Shown here in pieces: positions 5,094 through 11,762 of a stretch of 14,610 bases of DNA; position 1 is the stretch's first letter; every line of letters begins with the position of its first letter. The stretch is from Betaproteobacteria bacterium (lineage in GTDB: Bacteria; Pseudomonadota; Gammaproteobacteria; Burkholderiales; SG8-41), in the NCBI GenBank assembly GCA_021414185.1, contig JAIOOZ010000349.1, forward strand, positions 1 to 14,610, read 5' to 3'. Made by a program: the position numbers and the translations under genes. The notes below the pieces were generated by a model that was not told where the DNA came from, did not search any database, and saw only the letters and a list, made by a program, of their open reading frames with translations.

Positions 5094-7283
5094 ATGTTCA
5101 GGTTAAGCGGTATTCAGATCTTCATGGGTCTGAATATTCATTGCGCGTTCCCGGCCGTCGCGGGCCGTCTGGAGCCCGTGCCCGGATCGGCCGCGTTGTC
5201 GATCGACAGGATCGCGGCGCTGCCGCCTTATTTCTCGCAGGTATTGCCGGAACTTGCCGGCACCGGGTTTCTGCCCGCGCTGGAGCGAGCGCGGCTCCCG
5301 CCCGAACCGCCGGCCGCGCTGGGGATGACCCTGGCGTGGTTGACCGCCCAGTTGCAAAACGCGGGATGCGGGTGCGTGAACGACGCCGCTTACGCCCGCG
5401 CCGCAAATGGCGACGTGCTTGCGCTCAGCGGTTACCAGGTGCCGGAAGTCGCCGCGCAGGCGATGCAGCTCGCGTGCGCATTTATCGCCGCGGGATGGGA
5501 AGCGCTCGATCCGGCGCGGCTGGTGCGCGCCGGCCATCCCGCCTTGCAGCAGAATCTCGCGAACTTTCTGCAATTCGCGCGGGGCATGCATCTGGACGTC
5601 CAGACATACTCGATCGTGAACGCCGCGCGCGAGCGCGACATTCCGCATTACCGGCTGTGTTCTTCGGCGCGCTTTATGCAGCTCGGGCAGGGCGTCCACC
5701 TGCAGCATATCCACGAGACCGTCAGCGACCGCACTTCTGAAGCGGGCGCCAAGATTTCACACAACAAGATCGCCACTCATCATCTGCTGCGCGGCCTGGG
5801 CCTGCCGACCGCGCAGCAGATTCCGGTGGCAACATTCGAGCAGGCTGCGGCGACCGCTGCACAAATCGGTTATCCGGTAGTCGTCAAACCCAGTCACGGT
5901 CTGCAGACCCGCGGCGTCACGGTCGGCGTCAGGAACGGCCAGGAATTGAAAGTCGCCTTTCAGACGGCCACGGATGCAGGGCTCGGCAGCGTTCTTATCG
6001 AAAATCTCGTGTCCGGGTTCCATCACCGTCTGCTCGTGATAGGTGGCCGGCTGGTCGCCGCCGTGCGATGGATTCCGGCGCATGTCGTCGGCGATGGCAT
6101 CCATACCATCGACGAATTGCTTGCCATCGCCAACCGGGATCCCGCGCGCGGCGATGGTAGCGGCTTCGAGTTTGATTTCGGAAAAAAACGTGTGCGCATG
6201 GCGCCGAACCCCGAAATGACCAGAATGCTGGCGGCGCAAGGTCTGGACTATTCATCGGTTCCATCGCAAGGCCGGCACGTTCAACTGCATGGCGTCAACA
6301 CCATCGCATCCGGCGGCGACGGTGTCGACGTTACGGAAGAAGTGCATCCGGACGTGCGCGAGATGGCCGAATTCATCGCGCAGGCGTTCAAGCTCGAAAC
6401 TGTCGGGATAGATTATCTGAGCGCAGACGTTTCGCGCACCTACCGGAATGGCGGCGGCGCAGTCTGCGAGGTGAATGCTTGTCCGGGATTCCAGGGGCAC
6501 TTGCTTGTCGGCTGCGATCGCAACAGGATTCTTGGCGCGTTGCTGCAGCGTGATTTTCCGGAGGGGCAGACCGGGCGCGTGCCGACGGTCGCCATCGCCG
6601 GCAGTCCGCGCGCGGCGACGGTGACCCGCATGGTGGCGCATATTCTCGAAGCATCCGGCAAAACGACTGCGCTGGCGTATTCAGGCGGCGTAACGGTCGG
6701 TACCCGCCCCATGCGCGATGAAGACAGCGCCGGTGGCCCGCGGGCCCGGGCAGTCATGCTGGATCCACGCGTCGAAGCCGTCGTAATGGAACTCGGTAGC
6801 GCCAGCCTGCTCGCGGTGGGAATGCCAGTGGATAGTTGCGACGTCGGCGCCGTGCTCGATGTCGAATTCGCTCAACCGCGGCAGGACGGCATCGATTTGG
6901 CGGAGACGCTCGCGGCGGCCAAGTCTCTGGTGCTGAAAGCAGCATCGCGCTACGCGGTGCTCAATGCCGACGATGCGCGCTGCGTGAGCATGGCCGCGGA
7001 GTTGCAAGTGCCGATCTGCTGGGTTGCCGTGAACCCCGATAATCCGGTGCTCAGGAAAAATAGCGGTAACGCAATGACGGCAACGCTCGCGGGAGCCGGC
7101 GTGACGGAGATCGTGATAACCAGGGGCGCAGTGCGGCAATGCGCAATCCCTGTCAGTGAAATATCCACTGGCTCAACGCGGATGGCGGAGGCACTGTTCG
7201 CCGTTGCGATCGCTTGCGCGCTCGATATCCCGTGCGAAATAATAAAAGCCGCGCTCAAATCGTTTCTGCGCGATAAAAGGTAA
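5094..7283 (+). CDS. Cyanophycin-synthetase-like protein (CphA'-type) with degenerate Mur-ligase P-loop
   Basis: Cyanophycin synthetases add Asp and then Arg to the polymer with two ATP-using domains. This 729-residue protein is shorter than true CphA (about 870). Residues 1-165 match the N-terminal domain. Residues 211-475 are the ATP-grasp domain: KISHNKIATHHLLRGLGLP (220-238), YPVVVKPSHG (260-269), HVVGDGIHTIDELLAIANRD (330-349) and AVCEVNACPGF (456-466). Residues 496-729 match the Mur-ligase domain (AVLNADDARCVSMA, NPDNPV), but the P-loop expected as GTNGKTT reads GSPRAATV (503-510), with no Gly-Lys-Thr, so ATP use there is unlikely. The ATG at 5094 is kept over ATG 5124 because FRLSGIQIFMGLNIH matches the first strand of CphA; neither has a good ribosome-binding site. 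No full-length cphA, cyanophycinase or isoaspartyl dipeptidase is adjacent. It could be a CphA'- or CphA2-like enzyme; the substrate is unproven. Confidence 0.85.
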   Translation: MFRLSGIQIFMGLNIHCAFPAVAGRLEPVPGSAALSIDRIAALPPYFSQVLPELAGTGFLPALERARLPPEPPAALGMTLAWLTAQLQNAGCGCVNDAAYARAANGDVLALSGYQVPEVAAQAMQLACAFIAAGWEALDPARLVRAGHPALQQNLANFLQFARGMHLDVQTYSIVNAARERDIPHYRLCSSARFMQLGQGVHLQHIHETVSDRTSEAGAKISHNKIATHHLLRGLGLPTAQQIPVATFEQAAATAAQIGYPVVVKPSHGLQTRGVTVGVRNGQELKVAFQTATDAGLGSVLIENLVSGFHHRLLVIGGRLVAAVRWIPAHVVGDGIHTIDELLAIANRDPARGDGSGFEFDFGKKRVRMAPNPEMTRMLAAQGLDYSSVPSQGRHVQLHGVNTIASGGDGVDVTEEVHPDVREMAEFIAQAFKLETVGIDYLSADVSRTYRNGGGAVCEVNACPGFQGHLLVGCDRNRILGALLQRDFPEGQTGRVPTVAIAGSPRAATVTRMVAHILEASGKTTALAYSGGVTVGTRPMRDEDSAGGPRARAVMLDPRVEAVVMELGSASLLAVGMPVDSCDVGAVLDVEFAQPRQDGIDLAETLAAAKSLVLKAASRYAVLNADDARCVSMAAELQVPICWVAVNPDNPVLRKNSGNAMTATLAGAGVTEIVITRGAVRQCAIPVSEISTGSTRMAEALFAVAIACALDIPCEIIKAALKSFLRDKR

Positions 7284-7325
7284 ACGGTTTTTGCCGCGCT
7301 ACGTTAAAATAGACGCCCATTCCCC
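7281..7325 (+). repeat. Right copy of the imperfect direct repeat flanking the CphA-like gene
   Basis: TAAACG-TTTTTGCCGCG-CGTTAA...CATTCCCC follows the TAA of the CphA-like gene and leads into the tRNA. It parallels 5059-5093 except for the extra AATAGACGCC, which sits between the TTAA and CATTCCCC blocks. Confidence 0.45.
7305..7310 (+). promoter_or_regulatory. Possible -10 element for tRNA-Lys (TAAAAT)
   Basis: TAAAAT lies 18 nt before the mature tRNA 5' end and is followed by a GC-rich discriminator-like AGACGCCC. No matching -35 hexamer is seen at normal spacing (the nearest TTG, at 7291, is too close), so this is a tentative call; the tRNA could instead be read from upstream. Confidence 0.3.
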
Positions 7326-7327
7326 AT

Positions 7328-7403
7328 GGGGCGTTAGCTCAGCTGGTAGAGCAGCGGACTCTTAATCCGTAGGTCGAGTGTTCGATCCACTCACGCCCCA
7401 CCA
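7328..7403 (+). tRNA. tRNA-Lys (anticodon CTT)
   Basis: A complete 76-nt cloverleaf. The acceptor stem is GGGGCGT (7328-7334) with ACGCCCC (7393-7399), discriminator A7400 and an encoded CCA (7401-7403). The D arm contains AGCTGGTAGA. The anticodon stem GCGGA/TCCGT (one G-T pair) encloses the loop CTCTTAA, giving anticodon CTT, which reads AAG (Lys). The T arm is GAGTG/CACTC with loop TTCGATC. The last 17 nt (7387-7403) are repeated exactly at 13841-13857, which marks this gene as the likely insertion site of the segment downstream. Confidence 0.97.
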
Positions 7404-7478
7404 TTTTTCTGCTTTACGTTTCTTGCACTTAGCCCAGCCATCGCGGTTGGGCTTTTTGCATTTTGGGAGCGGTATTGG
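7387..7478 (+). repeat. Left copy of tRNA-3'-end direct repeat (attachment-site-like)
   Basis: This copy spans the last 17 nt of tRNA-Lys and about 75 nt beyond, including the terminator. It matches 13841-13933: the 17 tRNA nucleotides are identical, the next 8-9 nt differ, and from CTG (about 7409) to the end there are roughly 5-6 differences in about 65 nt. The match starts within the T-arm, where tyrosine recombinases commonly cross over. The left copy keeps an intact tRNA and a better terminator stem, so it is the maintained version. Confidence 0.75.
7431..7458 (+). terminator. Rho-independent terminator after tRNA-Lys
   Basis: AGCCCAGCC (7431-7439) pairs with GGTTGGGCT (7445-7453) with one G-T pair and a 5-nt loop, followed by TTTTG. 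It lies 28 nt after the tRNA CCA end. Confidence 0.85.
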
Positions 7479-7726
7479 GATTGCCTGCGGATTCGGCCAG
7501 GCAGTTACACCGTCAGGTCGGTAGACATATGGCGCGGCGACTGCCGCCGGGCTGGCGCGACAATGTGCTCGCCGGTGATCCACGCCGCTTCGGCCGCGCG
7601 CTAAGAGGCGAGCTGTCGGGGATTTGGCGTTATCGCGTTGGCGACTTCAGGTTGATTGCAAAGCTTAAAGACGCCATTGTCACGGTCATCATCATCAAGA
7701 CCGGTCGTCGCAGCGTGATCCACTAG
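7475..7726 (+). CDS. RelE/ParE-family toxin-like protein, N-terminally altered remnant
   Basis: The frame encodes the core of a RelE-type mRNA interferase: ADSARQLHRQV, DPRRFGRALRGELSGIWRYR, VGDFRLIAKLKD and a final strand VTVIIIKTGRRS. The family's usual first strand before DSARQL and part of the first helix are missing, and the segment HMARRLPPGWRDNVLAG does not align cleanly with the family. The frame is open from TTG 7463; TTG 7475 is chosen because GGGAG (7465-7469) is spaced 5 nt from it. Both starts lie in or at the edge of the tRNA-downstream direct repeat, so the 5' end looks recut by insertion. No antitoxin gene is next to it: upstream is the tRNA and downstream a convergent SDR gene. 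It is probably inactive, but an 83-residue product remains possible. Confidence 0.55.
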   Translation: MGLPADSARQLHRQVGRHMARRLPPGWRDNVLAGDPRRFGRALRGELSGIWRYRVGDFRLIAKLKDAIVTVIIIKTGRRSVIH

Positions 7727-7774
7727 GCTAGCCAGCTCCCAGAGAAGAGGAGCAATGCAATCCTTGGCGGGAGT

Positions 7775-8572
7775 TTATTCCGCGCTGACCTTTAAGTAGG
7801 ACGAGCGTCCACCATCTGCGGATATGGTCGTTCCGGTCAGCATGCGCGATTCGTCGGACGCCAGAAATACGGCGATTGCCGCGATGTCCGCCGGTTCCCC
7901 GACAGAAAAAGGGTAGAGCTTTTGTTTCAGGAGCCGTTCGCGCATGGCCGCTGAGGGTTTTTCCGCGTTCATGGCACCCTTATTCTCCCAGCGCTCGATC
8001 GAACGCTCGGTGCGCACGATCGCCGGCGCGATGGCATTCGCGCGGATTCCATGCGCGACGTACTGGGCGGCGAGTGTCCTGGTAAATGACACGATGCCGC
8101 CCTTGGATGCCGCATACGCGGGCTTTTCGGAACCTATCATTCCGAGGTGTGAAGCGAAATTGATGATCGAGCCGCCGCCGGCCCGGATCATGTGCGGTAT
8201 GCCGTGGCGGCAGGTGAGAAACGGGTGCAGCAGATTGAGCGCCATCGTGCGGTGCCAGATCTCGATCTGCATTTCGTGAACGGGACGGTCTTCCTGCAGC
8301 GATCCGCCTGCGCAGTTCATGATCACGTTGAGTTTGCCGAACCGTTCGACGGTGGCCTGAATCGCGCGCGCGACGCTCTCATCGCTGGTGACGTCGGTTG
8401 CGATGAACAGCGCGTCGTCGCCGATTTCTTTTTGCGCCCGCGCGCCGGCCTCAGCATCGATTTCGGCTATAGTCACCTTCGCGCCCTCCCGTACGTAAGC
8501 TTTTGCCGTCGCCTTCGCAATGCCAGCGCCCGCGCCGGTAAGAAATGCAACCTTGCCGTCTAGTCTGCCCAA
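7775..8572 (-). CDS. SDR-family NAD(P)-dependent oxidoreductase (FabG-like)
   Basis: A 265-residue classical short-chain dehydrogenase that interconverts an alcohol and a ketone with NAD(P). Seen in order: the nucleotide loop TGAGAGIA (12-19), D60 after the second strand, NCAG (86-89), N113, catalytic S141 in NFASHLG, and Y153/K157 in YAASK. It closes with ISADGGRSS. The start is TTG 8572: on the minus strand GGAG (complement of 8579-8582) precedes it by 6 nt, and MGRLDGKVAFLTG is a normal SDR N-terminus. An acidic residue after the second strand (AEIDAE, 36-41) suggests NAD rather than NADP. The gene is divergent from the PrpD-like gene across 105 nt and probably belongs to the same pathway; the substrate is not predictable. 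Confidence 0.92.
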   Translation of the reverse strand: MGRLDGKVAFLTGAGAGIAKATAKAYVREGAKVTIAEIDAEAGARAQKEIGDDALFIATDVTSDESVARAIQATVERFGKLNVIMNCAGGSLQEDRPVHEMQIEIWHRTMALNLLHPFLTCRHGIPHMIRAGGGSIINFASHLGMIGSEKPAYAASKGGIVSFTRTLAAQYVAHGIRANAIAPAIVRTERSIERWENKGAMNAEKPSAAMRERLLKQKLYPFSVGEPADIAAIAVFLASDESRMLTGTTISADGGRSSYLKVSAE

Positions 8573-8592
8573 TTTTTTCTCCGTCCTGGAAC

Positions 8593-8608
8593 CGCATCGC
8601 GTGATGCG
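8593..8608. promoter_or_regulatory. Dyad CGCATC-GCGT-GATGCG, possible operator
   Basis: A perfect 6-bp inverted repeat with a 4-nt centre lies in the gap between the divergent SDR and PrpD-like genes, just downstream of the minus-strand TATAAT. A repressor bound there would block the SDR promoter. It is a single site, no regulator gene is in the window, and short GC-rich dyads arise by chance, so this is tentative. Confidence 0.3.
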
Positions 8609-8616
8609 CAGAGGGT

Positions 8617-8622
8617 ATTATA
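8617..8622 (-). promoter_or_regulatory. -10 element (TATAAT) for the SDR gene
   Basis: The minus strand reads TATAAT at 8622-8617, 44 nt before the SDR start codon. The best -35-like hexamer is TTACGA (8647-8642) at 19 nt, weak in sequence and spacing, so an activator may be needed or the site may be fortuitous. Confidence 0.4.
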
Positions 8623-8677
8623 GGTGCTAAATTCCCAGTTTTCGTAAGGCTGGGTCGCGTATGGAGGATGAAGAGAG

Positions 8678-10129
8678 GTGAATGTAACCGAACCGGAACT
8701 TAATGTAAGGCCGCTGCCGGACGCGGTGCTGGTGGACATCGCGGATTACGTTTGTAACTTCACGATCGAAAACCCGGAGGCGTACCGCACGGCGCGCTAT
8801 TCCTTTAACGATGCCTTGGGGTGCGCGTTCGAGGCGCTGGATTATCCCGAGTGCCGGCATTTTCTCGGCCCCGTCGTGCCGGACATCGTCGTCACCCGCG
8901 GGGCACGGGTGCCCGGCACCGGGTTCGAACTCGATCCGGTCAGCGCCGCATTCAACTTCGGCACCATGATCCGGTGGCTCGATTCGAACGACTGCTTTCT
9001 TGCCGCCGAACGCGGGCATCCGTCGGATAATCTGGGCGCGATCCTCACCACTGCCGACTTCCTTTCGCGGCGTCGCCGCGCAAGGGGCGACGCTCCGCTC
9101 ACCGTGCGCGACGTGCTGACGGCGCAGATCAAGGCCTATGAGATACAGGGCGGCATCGCGATCAAGAACAGCTTCACGCGCATCGGCTGCGACCATGCCG
9201 CGCTGATACGCGTTGCCTCGGCGGCGGTGATCACACATATGATCGGCGGTACGCGGGACCAGATCATCAGCGCCGTTTCCAATGCATGGGCGGACGGCAT
9301 CACGCTGAAAGCTTACCGCCAGGCCCCCAACGTAGGCACCCGTAAAAACTGGGCAGCGGGCGACGCGACGAGCCGGGGTGTGCAGCTCGCGCTGCTGGCG
9401 ATGCGCGGCGCGATGGCGATTCCGTCGGTGCTGACGGCGAAGAAATTCGGATTCTACGAAGCGCTTTACCATGGCGGGACCTTTACGTTTGAGCGGGCAC
9501 TGGGCAGCTATGTCATGGAGAATATTCTGTTCAAGTTTGTTCCCGCGGATATGCTCACGCAGACCGCGGTGGAGTGTGCGTTCAAGGTGCGGCCTTTCGT
9601 AATAGACCGGATAGACGATATCGAGTCGATTGTGATCCGCAGCCAGGAGGCGATGATAGGCATCAACGACAAGAGAGGGCCGCTGCACAACGCCGAAGAC
9701 CGCGATCATTGCGCCCAATACGTCGTCGCGGTCGCATTGCTGTACGGCCGCCTGACCTCGCCTGATCTCCAGGACGATTTCGCAGCAGCGCCCGCTATCG
9801 ACAGGCTGCGGGCGAAGATCCGGATCGTGGAAGATGCGGGTTATACCCGCGACTTTTACGATCCCGCCAAGCGCTCGTCTGCGAACGCGCTGGAGATCAC
9901 GTTCAAAGACGGCAGCCACGCGCCGGCCATGGCGATCGAATACCCGCTGGGCCATCCGCGGCGCAGGGTGGAAGGGTTCGCGATGTTGGAGGAGAAGTTC
10001 CGGCGCAATCTGGCCCGGCGCTTCAGCGGATCGGCGGAGGCGTCAATCCTGGAACTGTGCACGAACCAGGCGCGGCTTGAGAAGACCGCGGTGGACGAGT
10101 TCGTCGACAAGTGTGTAGTCGCCCTATAA
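8678..10129 (+). CDS. MmgE/PrpD-family protein, 2-methylcitrate-dehydratase-like
   Basis: The 483-residue length equals that of classical PrpD, which dehydrates 2-methylcitrate to 2-methyl-cis-aconitate in propionate breakdown. Recognisable segments are LGCAFEALDYPECRHFLGPV (47-66), GARVPGTGFELDPVSAAFNF (75-94), GTMIRWLDSNDCFLAAERGH (95-114), YEIQGGIAIKNSFTRIGCDH, NAWADGITLKAYRQAPNVGT, RKNWAAGDATSRGVQLALLA and GSYVMENILF. The protein is therefore closer to true PrpD than to the shorter MmgE relatives. The usual partners (methylcitrate synthase, methylisocitrate lyase) are absent, and the neighbours are a Bug receptor 18 nt downstream and a divergent SDR, so it may act on another tricarboxylate-like compound. 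The start is GTG 8678 with GGAGG at 8663-8667, about 10 nt away. Family call strong, substrate uncertain. Confidence 0.88.
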   Translation: MNVTEPELNVRPLPDAVLVDIADYVCNFTIENPEAYRTARYSFNDALGCAFEALDYPECRHFLGPVVPDIVVTRGARVPGTGFELDPVSAAFNFGTMIRWLDSNDCFLAAERGHPSDNLGAILTTADFLSRRRRARGDAPLTVRDVLTAQIKAYEIQGGIAIKNSFTRIGCDHAALIRVASAAVITHMIGGTRDQIISAVSNAWADGITLKAYRQAPNVGTRKNWAAGDATSRGVQLALLAMRGAMAIPSVLTAKKFGFYEALYHGGTFTFERALGSYVMENILFKFVPADMLTQTAVECAFKVRPFVIDRIDDIESIVIRSQEAMIGINDKRGPLHNAEDRDHCAQYVVAVALLYGRLTSPDLQDDFAAAPAIDRLRAKIRIVEDAGYTRDFYDPAKRSSANALEITFKDGSHAPAMAIEYPLGHPRRRVEGFAMLEEKFRRNLARRFSGSAEASILELCTNQARLEKTAVDEFVDKCVVAL

Positions 10130-10147
10130 CAAGACCGGGATATGAAC

Positions 10148-11110
10148 ATGAAACATGTTGTGATGTCATGCGCCATTGTCTGTCTCGGCGCGGCGGGTGC
10201 CGCTCACGCGCAGTCTTACCCTGGTAAACCGATCCGCATGATCGTGCCTTTCGCACCGTCCGGCCCGACCGATCTGCTGGCCCGACTGCTCGCGCAGAAA
10301 CTGACCACGTCGTTCGGCCAGCAGGTGATCGTGGACAATCGCGGCGGCGCGGGCGGCACCATAGGGAGCGAGTTCGTCGCGCGTTCAGCGCCCGACGGAT
10401 ACACGATGCTGCTGGGCCATATCGGCATTTTCGCGGTCAATCCCACGCTCTATCCCGCGTTGAAATACGATGTGGTGAAGGACTTCGCGCCGGTCTCGTT
10501 GGTAGCGGATATTCCCTACGGCATGGTCGTGCATCCGTCCCTGCCGGCCGGCAATGTCGCAAGCCTGGTAGCGCTGGCAAAAGCGCGGCCCAGGCAGTTG
10601 ACGTATGGTTCGGGCGGGGCAGGCGGCGCGTCGCATCTCGCGGGCGCCTATTTCGGCCTGCTCGCGAAGATCGACATCACGCACATCGCTTACAAAGGCG
10701 CGGGCCCGGCGCTCATCGACCTGATCGCCGGGCAGACTTCGATGATGTTGACGGGTTTGACGCCGCTCATGCCGCATATCGAGGCGGGCAAGCTACGCGT
10801 GCTGGCGGTCGGCAGCGAGAAGCGCCTGGCCATCATGCCCGGCGTGCCGACCGTGGGCGAAACCGTGACAGGCTTTCAGGCGACGCAGTGGTACGGCATT
10901 GCGGTGCCGGCTCAGACGCCGCGCGACGTCGTTATGACGCTCAACGCGGCGCTGCAGAAGGCGATGAGCGGCAACGACGTCAAGGAAAGGCTTGCGGCGG
11001 GCGGCGCAGACCCGCTGACCAGCACCCCCGAAGCGTTCGGCGCGTACATCAAGAGCGAAATCGTGCGGTGGGCACCTGTCATCAAGGCCGTTGGCGCAGA
11101 CTCCCTGTAA
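10148..11110 (+). CDS. Bug-family (TctC) tripartite tricarboxylate transporter substrate-binding protein
   Basis: The second periplasmic Bug receptor, 320 residues. Residues 1-21 are a signal peptide (MKHVVMSCAIVCLGAAGAAH, cleavage after AHA). The mature part shows YPGKPIRMIVPFAPSGPTDL, QQVIVDNRGGAGG, APDGYTMLLGH, HIAYKGAGPALIDLIAGQ and WYGIAVPAQTP. ATG 10148 is chosen over ATG 10142 because GGGA (10137-10140) is 7 nt from the former but only 1 nt from the latter. It follows the PrpD-like gene by 18 nt and is surely co-transcribed, which suggests it captures the compound that the dehydratase and SDR process. It has clear sequence similarity to the Bug protein at 697-1665 but differs enough to be an old paralogue rather than a recent copy. 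Confidence 0.92.
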   Translation: MKHVVMSCAIVCLGAAGAAHAQSYPGKPIRMIVPFAPSGPTDLLARLLAQKLTTSFGQQVIVDNRGGAGGTIGSEFVARSAPDGYTMLLGHIGIFAVNPTLYPALKYDVVKDFAPVSLVADIPYGMVVHPSLPAGNVASLVALAKARPRQLTYGSGGAGGASHLAGAYFGLLAKIDITHIAYKGAGPALIDLIAGQTSMMLTGLTPLMPHIEAGKLRVLAVGSEKRLAIMPGVPTVGETVTGFQATQWYGIAVPAQTPRDVVMTLNAALQKAMSGNDVKERLAAGGADPLTSTPEAFGAYIKSEIVRWAPVIKAVGADSL

Positions 11111-11376
11111 AGGCGGCGAAGGTGGACCGTGCAGGTTTCGGGGCGGGGTGCGCAATTTCGCCCGAAGCGCCATAGCGAGGCTCGGGTCGGACCGGCATAA
11201 CAAATTGATTTGTGACCTCTATACGTCAAAGCCCTTCATGTTTTTGGCCTTAGAGGTGCATTTTTGGCAGTAAAAGATGCATTCTGCGGAAGGTCAAACG
11301 GGCGACTGCACACTTAGCGCGGTAATTTTGGTGGTAAAAATGAGCTTCTAAGCTGGAAATATCCAAAGTAAGGTAA
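11111..11376. other. Gene-free stretch with a shift to AT-rich sequence
   Basis: No convincing gene is seen between the Bug stop codon and the open frame starting at 11377. The first 80 nt are GC-rich like the left side. From about 11190 the base composition drops and stays low into the next genes; for example, 22 of 60 bases in 11341-11400 are G or C. It contains three related TTTTGG repeats, described separately. Confidence 0.7.
11241..11345 (+). repeat. Three imperfect TTTTTGGC-type direct repeats
   Basis: TTTTTGGC starts at 11241 and again at 11261. The two 20-nt units agree at most positions and both end in a GTGCA/ATGCA-like block. A third unit TTTTGGTGGTAAAA (11326-11339) closely matches TTTTGGCAGTAAAA (11262-11275), and both are followed by GATGC/TGAGC. 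Repeats of this look are reminiscent of arm-type sites of tyrosine integrases near island ends. That link is inference. Confidence 0.5.
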
Positions 11377-11448
11377 ATCAACTTCCAAGACTACAAAGAC
11401 TTCGCTTGGTCCGACCCGGGAAGGTTACGTGAGTATGAGTCTTTACGA

Positions 11449-11739
11449 TTGCGTAATGAAGTGAAGGTCAGTCGAGAAGCCGCACGCTCAATCGCGGCAG
11501 CCAGGGTTCAACACGAGTTCGGCCTCACTGGAAAAGTCGGCAAAGTGTTGTCACTTGATGAGTTAACCGGTCGCCTTCCCTTCATATACAACTTTTCAGA
11601 TGAAGTGCTTCGGGATTTCTGGATCGCTTACGTTAAGCGTAGTGATCGCCGGATGATGCTTGAAAGCAGCACTGTTGTCCTAGTTTCAAAGGTGACTGGT
11701 GATATTGCTTACGTCGGCACTGCCGGCGATGAAGGTTAA
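11449..11739 (+). CDS. Unrecognised small protein (96 residues)
   Basis: I do not recognise this family. It begins with an amphipathic helix (EAARSIAAARVQHEFGL), then SLDELTGRLPFIYNFSDEVL, the aromatic DFWIAYVKRSD, and ends in two predicted strands SSTVVLVSKVTGDIAYVGTA, followed by GDEG. There is no signal peptide or membrane segment. The listed start is TTG 11449 without a clear ribosome-binding site. The frame stays open upstream to 11377 (adding INFQDYKDFAWSDPGRLREY) without any ATG or GTG, so the true start may be non-standard or the gene may have lost its 5' end. It lies 23 nt before the HD gene and appears to open a three-gene operon. The fold, with the conserved-looking SSTVVLVSK end, would suit an immunity or small binding protein; this is a guess. 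Confidence 0.6.
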   Translation: MRNEVKVSREAARSIAAARVQHEFGLTGKVGKVLSLDELTGRLPFIYNFSDEVLRDFWIAYVKRSDRRMMLESSTVVLVSKVTGDIAYVGTAGDEG

Positions 11740-11762
11740 GCTCCAATAGGAAAGCTAACAGG

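Noticed and set aside
4291..7283. Functional link between the isoaspartyl methyltransferase and the cyanophycin-like gene (both concern unusual aspartyl bonds)
   Set aside because: The methyltransferase looks exported and repairs isoaspartyl residues in proteins, whereas cyanophycin has side-chain-linked Arg on a normal Asp backbone; adjacency alone is not evidence.
7362..7583. Minus-strand open frame containing KCKKPNRDGWAKCKKRKAE
   Set aside because: It is antisense of the tRNA-Lys and its terminator; the same wording appears antisense to the right-hand copy, which only confirms the DNA repeat.
8661..8681. Six-codon ORF (MEDEER) ending in a GTGA overlap with the PrpD-like start
   Set aside because: It is too short and simply reads through the purine-rich ribosome-binding region; no own Shine-Dalgarno and no structure support it.
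8627..9955. Long minus-strand open frame (442 codons) opposite the PrpD-like gene
   Set aside because: Its translation is rich in Arg, His and Val with no recognisable domain, and the plus strand encodes a clear PrpD family protein over the same bases; it is a high-GC antisense shadow.
11435..11464. Nine-codon ORF overlapping the start of the 96-residue protein
   Set aside because: GGAAGG lies 10 nt upstream, but the ORF is very short and there is no overlap geometry or structure as seen at 3886-3945.
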